The position numbers and the translations under genes were made by a program. Of a DNA stretch of 64,000 nt, positions 25,124-34,444 are shown in pieces. Below the pieces are notes generated by a model. It was given only the letters and a program-made list of their open reading frames with translations, was not told where the DNA came from and did not search any database. Each line of letters starts with the position of its first letter. Positions within the stretch are counted from its first letter, which is position 1. The stretch covers positions 2,144,527-2,208,526 of the forward strand of contig FP929140.1 of the NCBI GenBank assembly GCA_000198515.1. Reading direction: 5' to 3'. Source of the DNA: a gamma proteobacterium HdN1 (GTDB lineage Bacteria > Pseudomonadota > Gammaproteobacteria > Pseudomonadales > Ketobacteraceae).

Positions 25124-25558
25124 TTATTTGAGGGCGCGAAACGCCGCAAAATCGTTTGGCCCGTCGATATAGCGCAGCGCCGATTGCACATCGCGCCACC
25201 CGACGTATTGCATCAAAGGCTTCACATCCCATTGATTGGCATTGGCCCACCCAGCAAAGCCTCGGCGCAGTGAGTGACTGCTGTAGAGTTCCGGTGCCTC
25301 TATGCCAGCCTTGTGCAGCAACTGGCGCAGCCGAGAAGCGGCATATGCCTCAAGACAGTTTGGGTCAGGTATTTCCAACTGACGGCAAAGGGTTTGCTAC
25401 ACCACGCAGGGAACGCTGGTGAAATCGTCGGGAAAAGTCCCCAGAAAGCGCAGTGTTGTCAGTTGAAGGGCGTAACCCAGTCTATTGTGATGCCCGCGCA
25501 GTGCCTGCAAGATATGGCGGTCATCGTCGCTGAGATAGAAAGCGCCTGTGTGAGAAAA
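25124..25558 (-). pseudogene. Chimeric remnant: TnpA N-terminus joined in frame to TnpS C-terminus
   Basis: Read leftward from about 25558. A Tn3 TnpA N-terminal (DUF4158-type) fragment, FYLSDDDRHILQALRGHHN then RLGYALQLTTLRFLGTFP, is interrupted by one amber codon after VPCVV. It continues in the same frame (QTLCRQLEIPDPNCLEAYAAS) and passes directly into the TnpS C-terminus (RQLLHKAGIEAPEL to RALK), which keeps HSLRRGF, the YVGW position and the RYID tyrosine. A deletion or recombination fused two genes that normally lie apart. Confidence 0.8.
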
Positions 25559-25569
25559 TCGACCGGCAT

Positions 25570-25980
25570 TTACAGTACATCGGCACAAAATACGGCAGGG
25601 ATCACGATTCGGGTCCGCTCGATGTGGCCGCGTTGCAACAGGCCAGCGCGTTTGTCGCCTGTCACCAGATAGTCAGCCTCGCCCTGCAAGGCCATGGCGA
25701 GCAAAAAGGCATCATCGGGGTCGGCGCACTCATGCGTCAACGTCAATTTCTCCAGCACGATGGCTCGTTGCAGGTTGTTGATCATGGTGCCGACCTTGGC
25801 GGGTTGCAGTACTGCCTGCAAGCGCGGATAGCGGCTGGCACGATGAATCTCATTTAGTTGGTGGTGCGACGTTACCAATTCAAAACGAGCCGCCCGCCAG
25901 GCGCGGTAAATGGTATCGGGGAATCCGTGTGGGGAGATCAGGGCGCTGAAAAGGATGTTGCTGTCTAGGACCACCCGCAT
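25570..25980 (-). CDS. PIN-domain toxin of relic transposon (COG1569 type)
   Basis: About 136 aa from the ATG at 25978-25980, which overlaps the antitoxin stop by one base (TGATG). The PIN features are MRVVLDSNILFSALISP, an EI pair in HQLNEIHR, and ADPDDAFLLAMALQGEADYLVTGD. It is strongly similar along its whole length to the protein at 33746. It appears intact although the transposon around it is wrecked. Confidence 0.88.
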   Translation of the reverse strand: MRVVLDSNILFSALISPHGFPDTIYRAWRAARFELVTSHHQLNEIHRASRYPRLQAVLQPAKVGTMINNLQRAIVLEKLTLTHECADPDDAFLLAMALQGEADYLVTGDKRAGLLQRGHIERTRIVIPAVFCADVL

Positions 25981-26219
25981 CAGCGTTGCCGCGCCCAAGC
26001 CAAGGCTTCATTCACCATGGCGCTTAAATCTATCGCGCTGATCTCGGCATTGGCAGTCTTGGCCTGCACCGCTGACAACTCCAGGATATGCGCGCGCACG
26101 GCTTCCTCGACAAAGCGCGAGAGGTCGCCCTTGCGGCCGCCCCCTTGGGCGGCAAGAAACAGACGGAGTGCTTGATCGGTGTCGGCCGAAATGGCCAGGT
26201 TCCAACGCACGGTACTCAT
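25980..26219 (-). CDS. RHH-type antitoxin of relic transposon
   Basis: A 79-aa protein with MSTVRWNLAISADTDQALR and GRKGDLSRFVEEAVRAHILE, matching the antitoxin at 34156 over most positions. It is the cognate antitoxin of the PIN protein that overlaps it. The upstream GTGTTTATGCGCTTAT element (about 26242-26257) matches the GTGTTTAT direct repeat before the other copy. Confidence 0.85.
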   Translation of the reverse strand: MSTVRWNLAISADTDQALRLFLAAQGGGRKGDLSRFVEEAVRAHILELSAVQAKTANAEISAIDLSAMVNEALAWARQR

Positions 26220-26342
26220 TCGATAGCGCTCTTTGAAATGGTGTTTATGCGCTTATACACCCACTAAGACCGGTGATGCAAGTGCTACAGAATGCGCGTG
26301 CAGGGATGCTCACAGCCGATTGCGAAAAACTCAACCGCCTCG

Positions 26343-26912
26343 CTATTTGAGGGCACGAAACGCCGCAAAATCGTTTGGCCCGTCGATGTAGCGCAGCGCC
26401 GACTGCACATCGCGCCACCCTACGTATTGCATCAAAGACTTCACATCCCATTGATTGGCATTGGCCCACCCAGCAAAGCCTCGGCGCAGTGAGTGACTGC
26501 TGTAGAGTTCCGGTGCTTCTATGCCGGCCTTGTGCAGCAACTGGCGCAACCATTTGTTGATGCTGCCGGGATTCATGGCCGTCTCCGCAATCGCCCCCCA
26601 GCGGTCAATCGCGGGAAACAGTGGTCCATTGGGCCGTTGATCCAGAGCGCGCCATGCCTCGATCGCTTCGACTGGGCACAGTCGATGCAATGCTGGAGCG
26701 CGATAGGTGCACCCTCGGTTTTCCCGATCCCCCTTGCTGGTCGGTAGGTACAGAGTCAACCCTTCTCCGGGCTGGACCGTCATATGCTCGATGCGCAAAC
26801 GACACAGCTCGTCACTGCGGAAGCCGCGCCAGAATCCCAGCAGCAATAGCGCTCGGTCACGGGAAAAACGAAAGCGCACCCCAGCATCCGTGTCAGCGGA
26901 TGTCTGGCTCAG
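26343..26912 (-). pseudogene. 5'-truncated tnpS (tyrosine recombinase)
   Basis: About 190 C-terminal residues of a TnpS-like site-specific recombinase, from RFSRDRALLLLGFWRGF to FAAFRALK. Catalytic residues seen are FRSDELCRL (Arg), HSLRRGF (His, Arg), YVGW and RYID (Tyr). The N-terminal ~115 residues are missing. At about 26912 it joins a tnpT 3' fragment of opposite orientation, so the whole divergent res region was deleted. Confidence 0.85.
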
Positions 26913-27131
26913 TAGCCAACCAAGAAAGTTGAATTGGCCAATGAAAACCAAGAAAAATTGGCTGCCGTGACCAAGGAAAAGAACCGCTTGGATGCGCGCC
27001 TGTCATCGCTATCGCAAGCCCTCGAAGCGGAGAGAATGAGATCCAGAGCCTTGGAACTGAACGCGGCCAAATTGCAGACAGAACTGGACGTGAAAACTGG
27101 TTTGCTGGAGAAGCTTGCCGCCAAACCAGGT
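26913..27131 (+). pseudogene. tnpT 3' fragment
   Basis: About 70 codons of coiled coil ending AKLQTELDVKTGLLEKLAAK, matching the C-terminus of the intact TnpT at 35580. It has no start of its own. It ends a few bases before the antiporter's stop codon, marking the right edge of the relic. Confidence 0.8.
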
Positions 27132-27134
27132 TAT

Positions 27135-28835
27135 TCACTCATCGTCCGGCGCAAACCGGTGTAGAACGTGGTGTGTCATGCCTTTGGCGAGCTCTTCCTC
27201 GCCAAAAAACACCTTACCAAAACCTTCTTTCTTCAGCATCTCCGACTCATCTTCGCTGTGAGTACGAATGATTACCTCAATGTCGGGATTGAGCGTTTTT
27301 GCAATCTCCACCATTTTGCGCACATTGATCGGATCAGGTGTCGCAATCACCAGCATTGCTGCACGCATGATGTGCGCTTGAATCAGCACGTTCGGATCAA
27401 TTGCATCGCCTGCCACCGCTGCTTTGCCACGATTTCGGAGCGCCTCAACGGCCTCTCGGTTTTGTTCTGCCACTACATAGGGAATCCCGCGCTGCTCAAG
27501 GCCTTCCGCAATGCGGCGACCGACGCGGCCATAACCCACCAGCACCACTTGGCCTTCTAGGTACTTGCGCTCGGTGCTCATCGGTAGTTCTGCGAAAGGA
27601 TCTTCCCGCTGCTCCAGCCGGCGCGCGAGCGAGGAGTGCTGCAAGGCCCATTGGCGAATGGGTTCTACCGCGGCAAACACAAAAGAGTTCAGCGCAATGG
27701 AAATTAAAACGCCCGCCAAAAGCAGGCTCATTCCGGCATTGGGCAGCAAGCCAGCCCCTACGCCGACCGTTGCGAGAATAATCGAAAACTCACCGATCTG
27801 CCCCAAGCCTGCAGCTACCGATAGTGCCGTATTTAACGGATAGCGGAATAAAAGGACGAGCGATAACGCGGTGAGTGAGTTTCCAAGAATGACGCAGCAA
27901 ACCACCCCAAACACACGCCAAGGTGCATCTGCAATCGCCTGGAGATCCACCAGCATCCCCACAGAAACAAAGAACAGCACCGAAAACGCATCCCGAAATG
28001 GGAGAGACTCTTGCGCTGCGCGATGGCTGAACTCCGACTCACGCATGACCGTGCCTGCAAAGAAGGCACCTAACGCAAACGACACGTTAAAAAGCACAGA
28101 AGCCACATAGGCGATGCCGATTGCAGTTGCAATCACCGCCAAGGTAAACAATTCCCGCGAGCCGGTGCGAGCAACTTGCCATAGCAGCCACGGTAAAACA
28201 CGCCGCCCGCCTACTAGCATGATGATAATAAACGCAGCCACCTGTAGCAGTGTTTTGGTCAGGGTAATCCAGAGCGGCGCATCATTCGCATTCGCAGCTA
28301 CCGGCCCACCCAATACGCCGGCGAGCGGTGGGATCACCACAAGTACGAGCACAGACACCATGTCTTGCACCACCAACCAACCTACGGCGATGCGGCCATT
28401 CATGCTTTTTAGCTGGCGCCTAGCATCCAAGGTTTTCAACAACACTACGGTACTGGCGCAGGCCATCGATAGGCCGAAGATAATCTGGCCGCCCAAGCTC
28501 CAACCCCAATGCATCGAGAGCAAGAAGCCGAGCAGGGTCACGACACCCATCTGTATCATTGCACCCGGCACAGCGACACGTTTTACCGAAAGGAGATCAC
28601 TGATCGAAAAGTGCAGGCCAACCCCAAACATCAACAGCATGATGCCAATTTCGGAGAGCTGGGAGGCAATGGCCATGTCGGCATTAAAAATGGGGGTTGC
28701 AGGGCCTACAATGATGCCGCTGATCAAATAGCCAACGAGCGCTGGTAACCGCATGCGTTCCGCCAGTATCCCAAGCACCAATGCAACACCAAAGCCAACA
28801 GCGAGGGTAGTAATGAGCGGAATGCTATGCTCCAT
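27135..28835 (-). CDS. YbaL/KefB-type cation:proton antiporter with TrkA-N domain
   Basis: About 566 aa, from the ATG at 28833-28835 (GGAG upstream). A CPA2 membrane domain of ~12 helices begins MEHSIPLITTLAVGFG and includes VGYLISGIIVGP and FALGAFFAGTVMRESEF. A cytoplasmic TrkA-N Rossmann domain follows (VVLVGYGRVGRRIAEGL, about 415-431), so NAD(H) or another nucleotide probably gates it. The family exports K+ or other cations against protons. The stop lies four bases from transposon-relic DNA, but the protein ends at a normal length. Confidence 0.92.
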   Translation of the reverse strand: MEHSIPLITTLAVGFGVALVLGILAERMRLPALVGYLISGIIVGPATPIFNADMAIASQLSEIGIMLLMFGVGLHFSISDLLSVKRVAVPGAMIQMGVVTLLGFLLSMHWGWSLGGQIIFGLSMACASTVVLLKTLDARRQLKSMNGRIAVGWLVVQDMVSVLVLVVIPPLAGVLGGPVAANANDAPLWITLTKTLLQVAAFIIIMLVGGRRVLPWLLWQVARTGSRELFTLAVIATAIGIAYVASVLFNVSFALGAFFAGTVMRESEFSHRAAQESLPFRDAFSVLFFVSVGMLVDLQAIADAPWRVFGVVCCVILGNSLTALSLVLLFRYPLNTALSVAAGLGQIGEFSIILATVGVGAGLLPNAGMSLLLAGVLISIALNSFVFAAVEPIRQWALQHSSLARRLEQREDPFAELPMSTERKYLEGQVVLVGYGRVGRRIAEGLEQRGIPYVVAEQNREAVEALRNRGKAAVAGDAIDPNVLIQAHIMRAAMLVIATPDPINVRKMVEIAKTLNPDIEVIIRTHSEDESEMLKKEGFGKVFFGEEELAKGMTHHVLHRFAPDDE

Positions 28836-28945
28836 CGTTCGGGGCTCCAAGAGGTAGTTTGCCAGATTTGCGCGCCTGTGCGAGAGCACTGGGGCGCGCA
28901 GCACCCTTGGATAGAAGGGAAGGGGGTTGGCGGGGACAGGTAGCG

Positions 28946-29413
28946 CTATTCTATGCGAAATACCACCGTGACGGAATTATCAAGGCTTTTACTATCAATA
29001 AAACCGATGTATTTGGGGTGAGCCGCAACCGCTGCAAGCATGGCCGCATCACTCTCAACAGATTTTGGCTGTTGCCCTTTTCCGGTAAACATCAGCCGCG
29101 CCCAATAGGCATCGCGCTGTAGTCGCGAACGTTGCGTGATTAGATCAAAGAAGCGATCGTTAAATTGTTCGCGTGAAGATTGTGACAGTGGAACCACCTC
29201 ACGCCCATTCGGTAGAGTTTTGCTTTTCATCATAAATACGCGCGCAACCTCGTCTTTACTCATGCTGCGAACGTCTGCATCTTTATGAACAATCACCACA
29301 AATTCAGCATAAGCGGGCGTGGTGCTCAGTAGTAGCGCAGCAAGAGAGGAGGGCAGTGCTCTCCTCAAAAGTATCCAGGCGAGCAGGCTTTTTTTGGCAA
29401 GTTGAGATCGCAT
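28946..29413 (-). CDS. PstS-like periplasmic substrate-binding protein
   Basis: About 155 aa from the ATG at 29411-29413. A Sec signal peptide (RRALPSSLAALLLSTTPAYA) precedes a short phosphate-ABC-type binding fold: FVVIVHKDADVRSMSKDEVARVFM, then LPNGREVVPLSQ and FNDRFFDLI. Proteins of this size often pair with a porin gene, as here (10 bp downstream of the porin stop). It may bind phosphate or another oxyanion. No ABC permease is nearby. Confidence 0.8.
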   Translation of the reverse strand: MRSQLAKKSLLAWILLRRALPSSLAALLLSTTPAYAEFVVIVHKDADVRSMSKDEVARVFMMKSKTLPNGREVVPLSQSSREQFNDRFFDLITQRSRLQRDAYWARLMFTGKGQQPKSVESDAAMLAAVAAHPKYIGFIDSKSLDNSVTVVFRIE

Positions 29414-29423
29414 AGCGCACCCA

Positions 29424-30608
29424 TCAAAAAATAGTCTGTACGCCCATGCGCACGAGGAGAACATCGTCATCCCGAACTTCAATGGGGTGAACGGCCCTTA
29501 AATCGGGAAAATAAATAGCCTCGAACTTGTACGCCATTTTTTCCGCAAAATCCCAGCGTACACCTGCCGCCCAAGCGCGGGTCGGTTGAGGTCGAAACAC
29601 CCGTGTAACTGCGCTTACAGCCGCATAGAACGGTGAATCGGGAGGCAGCTCACCGGAAATTTTGGGAGGGGATGTATTAAAGTGGGAATGCGTCAAAAAG
29701 TACTGAAAGTTGCCGTCGCGATAGCCCGCCATAAGGTAATAATTCTTAATGTCGCTCACCGGAGTTTCGTTGTGCGTTGTAAAAAACGAGCCCTCTGCGG
29801 TCATAAGAAACCTACCGTCATCGTACTGCAAGGCCAAATTTGCAAGGTGCGACTTATCATCCTCCGTCTCCAACTGCCTTGCGGTTTGGTGATAGCCGGC
29901 CGCTTCGAGTGATGCGATCAGACGGTTCAACTGTTCACCGGCATCGCTCCCCGTAGAGCGTAATCCGCCTAGATCAAAGCCGATACTTGCTTGATGCAGC
30001 GCAATGCGTGAAGTCCAATTCTGCCAAGTGGCCTGCGCGATCACCCCAAACTGCTTGTCATTTTCCATTACTACGCCGGCCGTCGCCCCCGCAACGGATT
30101 CTGTGCGTGCACCACCGCCGTAGAGCTGAAACTCAAAGTCCACCGAATGAAAAGAGAGCGACCGATTCAGGCTGATGCCGTCCACGCTCCAGAATGGAAT
30201 CTGGTAGACGGCAAAGGGCGGAGAGATCCAAGGATAGGAATAGCCTACGTTGATGCTCTCTGAGTACAGAAAAAACGGCACCCGCATTCGCCCAACCTGC
30301 CAATAAAAGTCGGAACGTGGCTGGTAGCGAACATAGGCCCAATCGGCCACTGTTTTCCAGTCATCAATGCCAGGTTGCCGTGGCTTTTGAGTTAATCCGC
30401 CCCGAAACCTGCAAACCCACCAGAGAATCCGGCCTGTAGTCGATGTTGTCGGTTTCGTAATTCTGGATATAGATGTCGCTTGTGCGATAGCCAGCAATAA
30501 AGGAGGCAAACCCAGAAACATTAAGCGAACGTTCCCCATCCGCGTTCGCTTCGACGGGATGCGCAAGCAGGCTGGCAGTGAGCACAAGCAGGAGCGATTT
30601 GAATCCTG
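29424..30608 (-). pseudogene. Outer-membrane porin, frameshifted and without a start codon
   Basis: The signal peptide and first strands lie in one frame (FKSLLLVLTASLLAHPVEA, then SLNVSGFASFIAGYR, ending TATWH and a stop near 30364). The rest lies in another (GIDDWKTVADWAYVRYQPRS onward to the C-terminal LVRMGVQTIF, a terminal-Phe beta strand). A small deletion near 30362-30370 explains the shift. No ATG, GTG or TTG precedes the signal peptide: the frame reads leucine codons into foreign DNA at about 30608-30612, so the Tn3-type element removed the start and promoter. Confidence 0.8.
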
Positions 30609-30676
30609 TAAGAGGTCCGGCCGGTAAAAGTGTTAGATTTAGCCACTTCGCTCTTAACTATATGAAATAGCTAGCT

Positions 30677-33661
30677 TTATTCAATTTCCAGTTTAACCCG
30701 CATCGGCTTCACTTCCTTATTTAGATCCAACTCAAAGCTACCCAGCCGGCCCAGATGTGCCGTGTGGTACGGCGAGAACTTGGCCATGTGCTCCCGCCTG
30801 ATATCGTGCCCTTCCGCACGTAGGTCGTTGAACGCTGTGGTCATCGCGTTAACGTTGTAGAGAATGGCCAGGTTGGCCAGCAGGTGGTTGAACTTTACGA
30901 TCTTCCCCTGCTCGTGCTTCAGATTGGACGCGATCTTTCCGCTGTTGGCGAAGAACAACCAACGCGCAAACTCGTTGAACTCCTCGCTTTTGCAGGTAGC
31001 TGCCTGAATCGTTTTGCGTAGTTCCAAATCGGTGATGTACTCCAGCAGAAACATCGTCCTCACCACCCGGCCCAGCTCGCGGAATGCAAAATACAGTTTG
31101 TTCTTCCGGTTTTTGGTGCCAAAACGCCGCAGGATGGTTGAGGCTGTGATCTTGCCCGCCTTGATCGACATTGTCGTCCTTAGCATGTCGGGATAGTACT
31201 TCTCGATGCGGTCCCACTGAATCGGCTCATGAAACAAGGACTGAATGTGCTGGAGCACCATATTGCGATCCGGTTTATAGAAATTCAAATCCTTGATGTT
31301 ACGAATGCGCGGCATCAATTTGATGCCCAGCAAATATGCCAGCCCGAATACAGGTGTTGATTGGGCTTGGGTGTCACCATGTACCGTGTCCGGCTTAAAG
31401 TCGGACTCGTCATTCAGCAACCCATCCAGGATATAGATCGCCTCATATACCCCGCACGGAATGAAGTGACTGAACAGCGCAATGTAGGTGTCGGACACGT
31501 GGTAATAAGCAATGCCGCCAAACCGGCCGTATCGTAGATGGTATTCTGACAGCAGATTATCCTCGTACAGATCCCACAATTTGCCGTCTGCCGATACGCT
31601 GTTCCCCGATCCCCAGCACTCAATCAGATTAAATTTCTTGTACGCATTGCTGACTTTGAATATGGCCTTATCCAGACGCTCAACGGTGGTTCGCTTGAGG
31701 TTGAGCCAAGCTACCTGTTTGCGGCTGATTCCACGAACGGAGCGTTCCGTTTCAGTGGGTCCGATATTCGTGCCATAACAGAATAACGTCAGCACAAAGC
31801 GCAGGAATGGATCATCCACCCTGGATTCAAAGCCTGATAAGGGGCCAAACAACTTATGCAACGACAGCCAACGTTCCGCATTGATGATGAGATCCAGCAA
31901 ATTGATCTTTTCCAACCGATCCTGCAGCAACTCTGAAATTGCCTCAATCTCCCGCGAAGCCTCTTCTGCTTTACTCTTGCCAATGATCAGCTTGCCGTTT
32001 TCAATGCGCACCTGTTCGTCATCTGGAAAATTGCGATCAGCCGCGTAACAAGCCTCCGTCAATTGCGTCTTGAGCGCTTGGGTGAACTCGGTGCTACCCT
32101 TCACCAGTCCCAGCTCTTCGCAGTAACCTGGCAGCTCTGTATCGTATTGCTCCCAGCTGATCATCTGCTCCCGATAATCATCAAAGGTTTCGCTGTAAGG
32201 AATGTACAGATCGCCAGTGCTCAGTTCCTCTGCGATGCGGTCAAATACACAGAGCTCAAAGGCCAGCTTGTTCACATGGGTGATCTGGGCAGATTTGGTG
32301 GCTTTGCCAGTGACCAGCTTCCACCACTTATCGCGAATCCAGCGGATATTGAGGAGGTTTTTGCTATTGGGATCGTCAGGATTTTCCTGGATTGGGAGCG
32401 TTTCCGTTCTGCGTTGTTTGTACAGGCAAATAAATTCGAAGGCCTTCAGGACGTCAGTGTCTTCGGTAGCCGCTTCCAGCTTGAGAATTTCCACCGCGCG
32501 AAATAACGCTGGTCGCTGTTTTTTGTATAGGGGCACCATGAACGGATAATAGTTGTTGCCCGCATAAGCCATATACTGCTCGCAAAGCGCGAGTATATTT
32601 TTGCCTTCTTTGCCCAGGATGGGATCGAAGGCGGCAACGGACTCTGGTTTATCCAGGTAGACCTTGACGGTTCCCGACAATACCGAGATCAAGCGATCGA
32701 TCTGTTTCTGTTGGTCTGCCCGATATTCTTCCAGCCGTTTTTCGGCCGAATGCTCCATTTTGCGCAAGGTCTTGATGACGATGTCAGCAGCGCTGTCGAG
32801 GGTTTGGGCGTATTGATGCCGTATCAACACAACCACCAACGCGGTGCGTTTGTTGGCCTTGAGTTGCTTCATTTCCGCCAGATCGAGTGCCTTGGCCTCA
32901 TTAAGGTATTGCTGATGCTTGGTCGGAGGCAGACCCAGATCCGTAGGCAGCATGGATTGCAGGGAGGACAGCCACTCCAGGTAGCGAATATAAGCCTGGA
33001 TGTTGCGTGGCGTCGGCCGTTTGGCTTCCTGTTTGAGGTCACGCCAGCCGAATTGTTCAGAGCCGGATGCGTTGAGCAAACGGTTAACGATGGCGCGCCC
33101 CTCGGCATTCAGATACCCCACCAATTGATCATAATAGGTGTTATTGACCTGCGACCGTGCGCTTTGACAGAGCCGTTGCAGAACACTGAAGGGTGGGATT
33201 TCAAATTGCTCTTTGACCAGGTATTCCAGCGCGACATTGATGATGTCTGCCAGCGCCTCCTTGGTCTTGGCAGCGCTGGTTGCCCATTGAAGTACTTTGT
33301 CGTTTGTTGAATCGGTGTCATAGGGACGCAGCTTCAAATGCTGACGGATCAAACGAACATGCCGATCTTTTGCGCCTGAACTGAAATAGGCACTGAGGTC
33401 TGCAAGCGAGCTGCGGTTGCGTACCAACTGTTTGATGTGCTGGATGATGGGCGTAGGGACATCGCCGAAGGTGACGAAGCGCCCCAGCCGTTGCACGATC
33501 TTCAGTTGCACCAGCAAACCCAGAAACGAAGTGCTGCCCCGTTTGCAGTGCCGTAATGCAAAGCGCAGCTCAGCTGCTGTCGGGGTATAGATCTCATCCA
33601 AATCCTTTTGGGTAAATGTCTGCTTCAGCCGTGGGTAGGCTGTCTGGTAGATTGCCACCAT
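30677..33661 (-). CDS. tnpA: Tn3-family transposase TnpA
   Basis: A 994-aa DDE transposase of full family length. The N-terminal DUF4158-type domain begins MVAIYQTAYPRLKQTF. The catalytic triad appears as NSVSADGKLWD (first Asp), HGDTQAQSTPVFG (second Asp) and CKSEEFNEFARWLFF (Glu). No frameshift is seen, so it may be active. It would catalyse replicative transposition, leaving a cointegrate for TnpS/TnpT to resolve. It is only distantly similar to the other TnpA in this window (41446-45720). Confidence 0.95.
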   Translation of the reverse strand: MVAIYQTAYPRLKQTFTQKDLDEIYTPTAAELRFALRHCKRGSTSFLGLLVQLKIVQRLGRFVTFGDVPTPIIQHIKQLVRNRSSLADLSAYFSSGAKDRHVRLIRQHLKLRPYDTDSTNDKVLQWATSAAKTKEALADIINVALEYLVKEQFEIPPFSVLQRLCQSARSQVNNTYYDQLVGYLNAEGRAIVNRLLNASGSEQFGWRDLKQEAKRPTPRNIQAYIRYLEWLSSLQSMLPTDLGLPPTKHQQYLNEAKALDLAEMKQLKANKRTALVVVLIRHQYAQTLDSAADIVIKTLRKMEHSAEKRLEEYRADQQKQIDRLISVLSGTVKVYLDKPESVAAFDPILGKEGKNILALCEQYMAYAGNNYYPFMVPLYKKQRPALFRAVEILKLEAATEDTDVLKAFEFICLYKQRRTETLPIQENPDDPNSKNLLNIRWIRDKWWKLVTGKATKSAQITHVNKLAFELCVFDRIAEELSTGDLYIPYSETFDDYREQMISWEQYDTELPGYCEELGLVKGSTEFTQALKTQLTEACYAADRNFPDDEQVRIENGKLIIGKSKAEEASREIEAISELLQDRLEKINLLDLIINAERWLSLHKLFGPLSGFESRVDDPFLRFVLTLFCYGTNIGPTETERSVRGISRKQVAWLNLKRTTVERLDKAIFKVSNAYKKFNLIECWGSGNSVSADGKLWDLYEDNLLSEYHLRYGRFGGIAYYHVSDTYIALFSHFIPCGVYEAIYILDGLLNDESDFKPDTVHGDTQAQSTPVFGLAYLLGIKLMPRIRNIKDLNFYKPDRNMVLQHIQSLFHEPIQWDRIEKYYPDMLRTTMSIKAGKITASTILRRFGTKNRKNKLYFAFRELGRVVRTMFLLEYITDLELRKTIQAATCKSEEFNEFARWLFFANSGKIASNLKHEQGKIVKFNHLLANLAILYNVNAMTTAFNDLRAEGHDIRREHMAKFSPYHTAHLGRLGSFELDLNKEVKPMRVKLEIE

Positions 33662-33745
33662 ACTTGTGCAGCCTTACGAGTGTTTGGTGGCAGGAGAAGT
33701 TTGGAGAGCGCCCCATGCGAAGATGGGTGGATGAGGGAACGACAC

Positions 33746-34156
33746 TTACAGCACTTCCTCACAAAACACAGCGGGAATGACAATGCGGGTGCGTTCGATA
33801 TGGCCACGCTGCAAGAGGCCAGCGCGTTTGTCGCCTGTCACCAGATAATCCGCTTCGCCCTGCACGGCCATCGCCAGCAGGAAGGCATCATTGGGATCGC
33901 TGCATTCCTGGTCCAGGGTCAAGGTTTCCAGAAGCAGTGCCCGTTGCAGGTTGTTGATCATGGTGCCGACTTTGGCCGGTTGCAGTACCGCTTGCAGGCG
34001 CGGATAACGACTGGCTCGGCGAATCTCGTCCAGTTGGTGGCGCGACGTCACCAGCTCGAAACGGGCTGCCCGCCAGGCGCAGTAAATGGTGTGGGGGTAG
34101 CTGTGGGGTGAGATCAGGGCACTGAAAAGAATGTTGCTGTCCAGAACGACCCGCAT
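33746..34156 (-). CDS. PIN-domain toxin of the transposon (COG1569 type)
   Basis: About 136 aa from the ATG at 34154-34156, which shares one base with the antitoxin stop (TGATG). The PIN core is MRVVLDSNILFSALISPHS, with acidic residues in HQLDEIRR and CSDPNDAFLLAMAVQGEADY. It is highly similar to the relic toxin at 25570. It is placed between tnpA and tnpS; in such elements TA pairs may stabilise the transposon or couple its expression to transposition. Confidence 0.9.
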   Translation of the reverse strand: MRVVLDSNILFSALISPHSYPHTIYCAWRAARFELVTSRHQLDEIRRASRYPRLQAVLQPAKVGTMINNLQRALLLETLTLDQECSDPNDAFLLAMAVQGEADYLVTGDKRAGLLQRGHIERTRIVIPAVFCEEVL

Positions 34157-34395
34157 CAGCGTTGCCGCGCCCAATTCAAGGCTTCATCCACCATGGCGCT
34201 CAAGTCATCTTCATTGACCTCGGCATTGGCGGCCTTGGCCTGTTCCGCGGTCAATTCCAGGATATGCGCACGCACCGCTTCCTCTACGAAGCGCGAAAGA
34301 TCGCCCTTGCGCCCGCCGCCCTGACTGGCCAGGAACAGCCGCAGCGCTTGGTCGGTGTCGGCGGACACGGCCAGATTCCAACGTACGGTATCCAT
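34156..34395 (-). CDS. RHH-type antitoxin of the transposon
   Basis: A 79-aa protein with MDTVRWNLAVSADTDQALR and GRKGDLSRFVEEAVRAHILEL (RHH-like DNA-binding part) and an acidic C-terminus for toxin binding (VNEDDLSAMVDEAL). GGAG is correctly spaced before the ATG. Its promoter lies within the 3' end of tnpS. Confidence 0.87.
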   Translation of the reverse strand: MDTVRWNLAVSADTDQALRLFLASQGGGRKGDLSRFVEEAVRAHILELTAEQAKAANAEVNEDDLSAMVDEALNWARQR

Positions 34396-34416
34396 AGCAT
34401 TTGCTCCACTTAATAG

Positions 34417-34444
34417 GTGTTTATGTGTTTATACATCTATTATA
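34417..34444 (-). promoter_or_regulatory. TA promoter and direct-repeat operator
   Basis: On the minus strand a perfect TATAAT (34439-34444) is followed by two direct copies of GTGTTTAT (34417-34432, read on the plus strand) just before the antitoxin gene. The relic copy keeps this element with two changes. The -10 box overlaps tnpS codons. I see no good -35 box. Confidence 0.6.

Larger units (their letters stand above)
24253..27131. mobile_element. Scrambled Tn3-family (Tn4651-like) relic cluster
   Basis: Left to right: a ~45-bp tnpS 3'-end vestige; a PIN/RHH toxin-antitoxin pair; a fusion of a tnpS 3' end with a TnpA N-terminal fragment; a second, different PIN/RHH pair; a 5'-truncated tnpS; a tnpT 3' fragment. 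The right part repeats the order of the intact element at 30.7-36.6 kb (PIN, RHH, tnpS, tnpT) with similar but non-identical sequence, so it derives from a related transposon, not a copy of that one. No tnpA catalytic domain remains. Confidence 0.85.
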
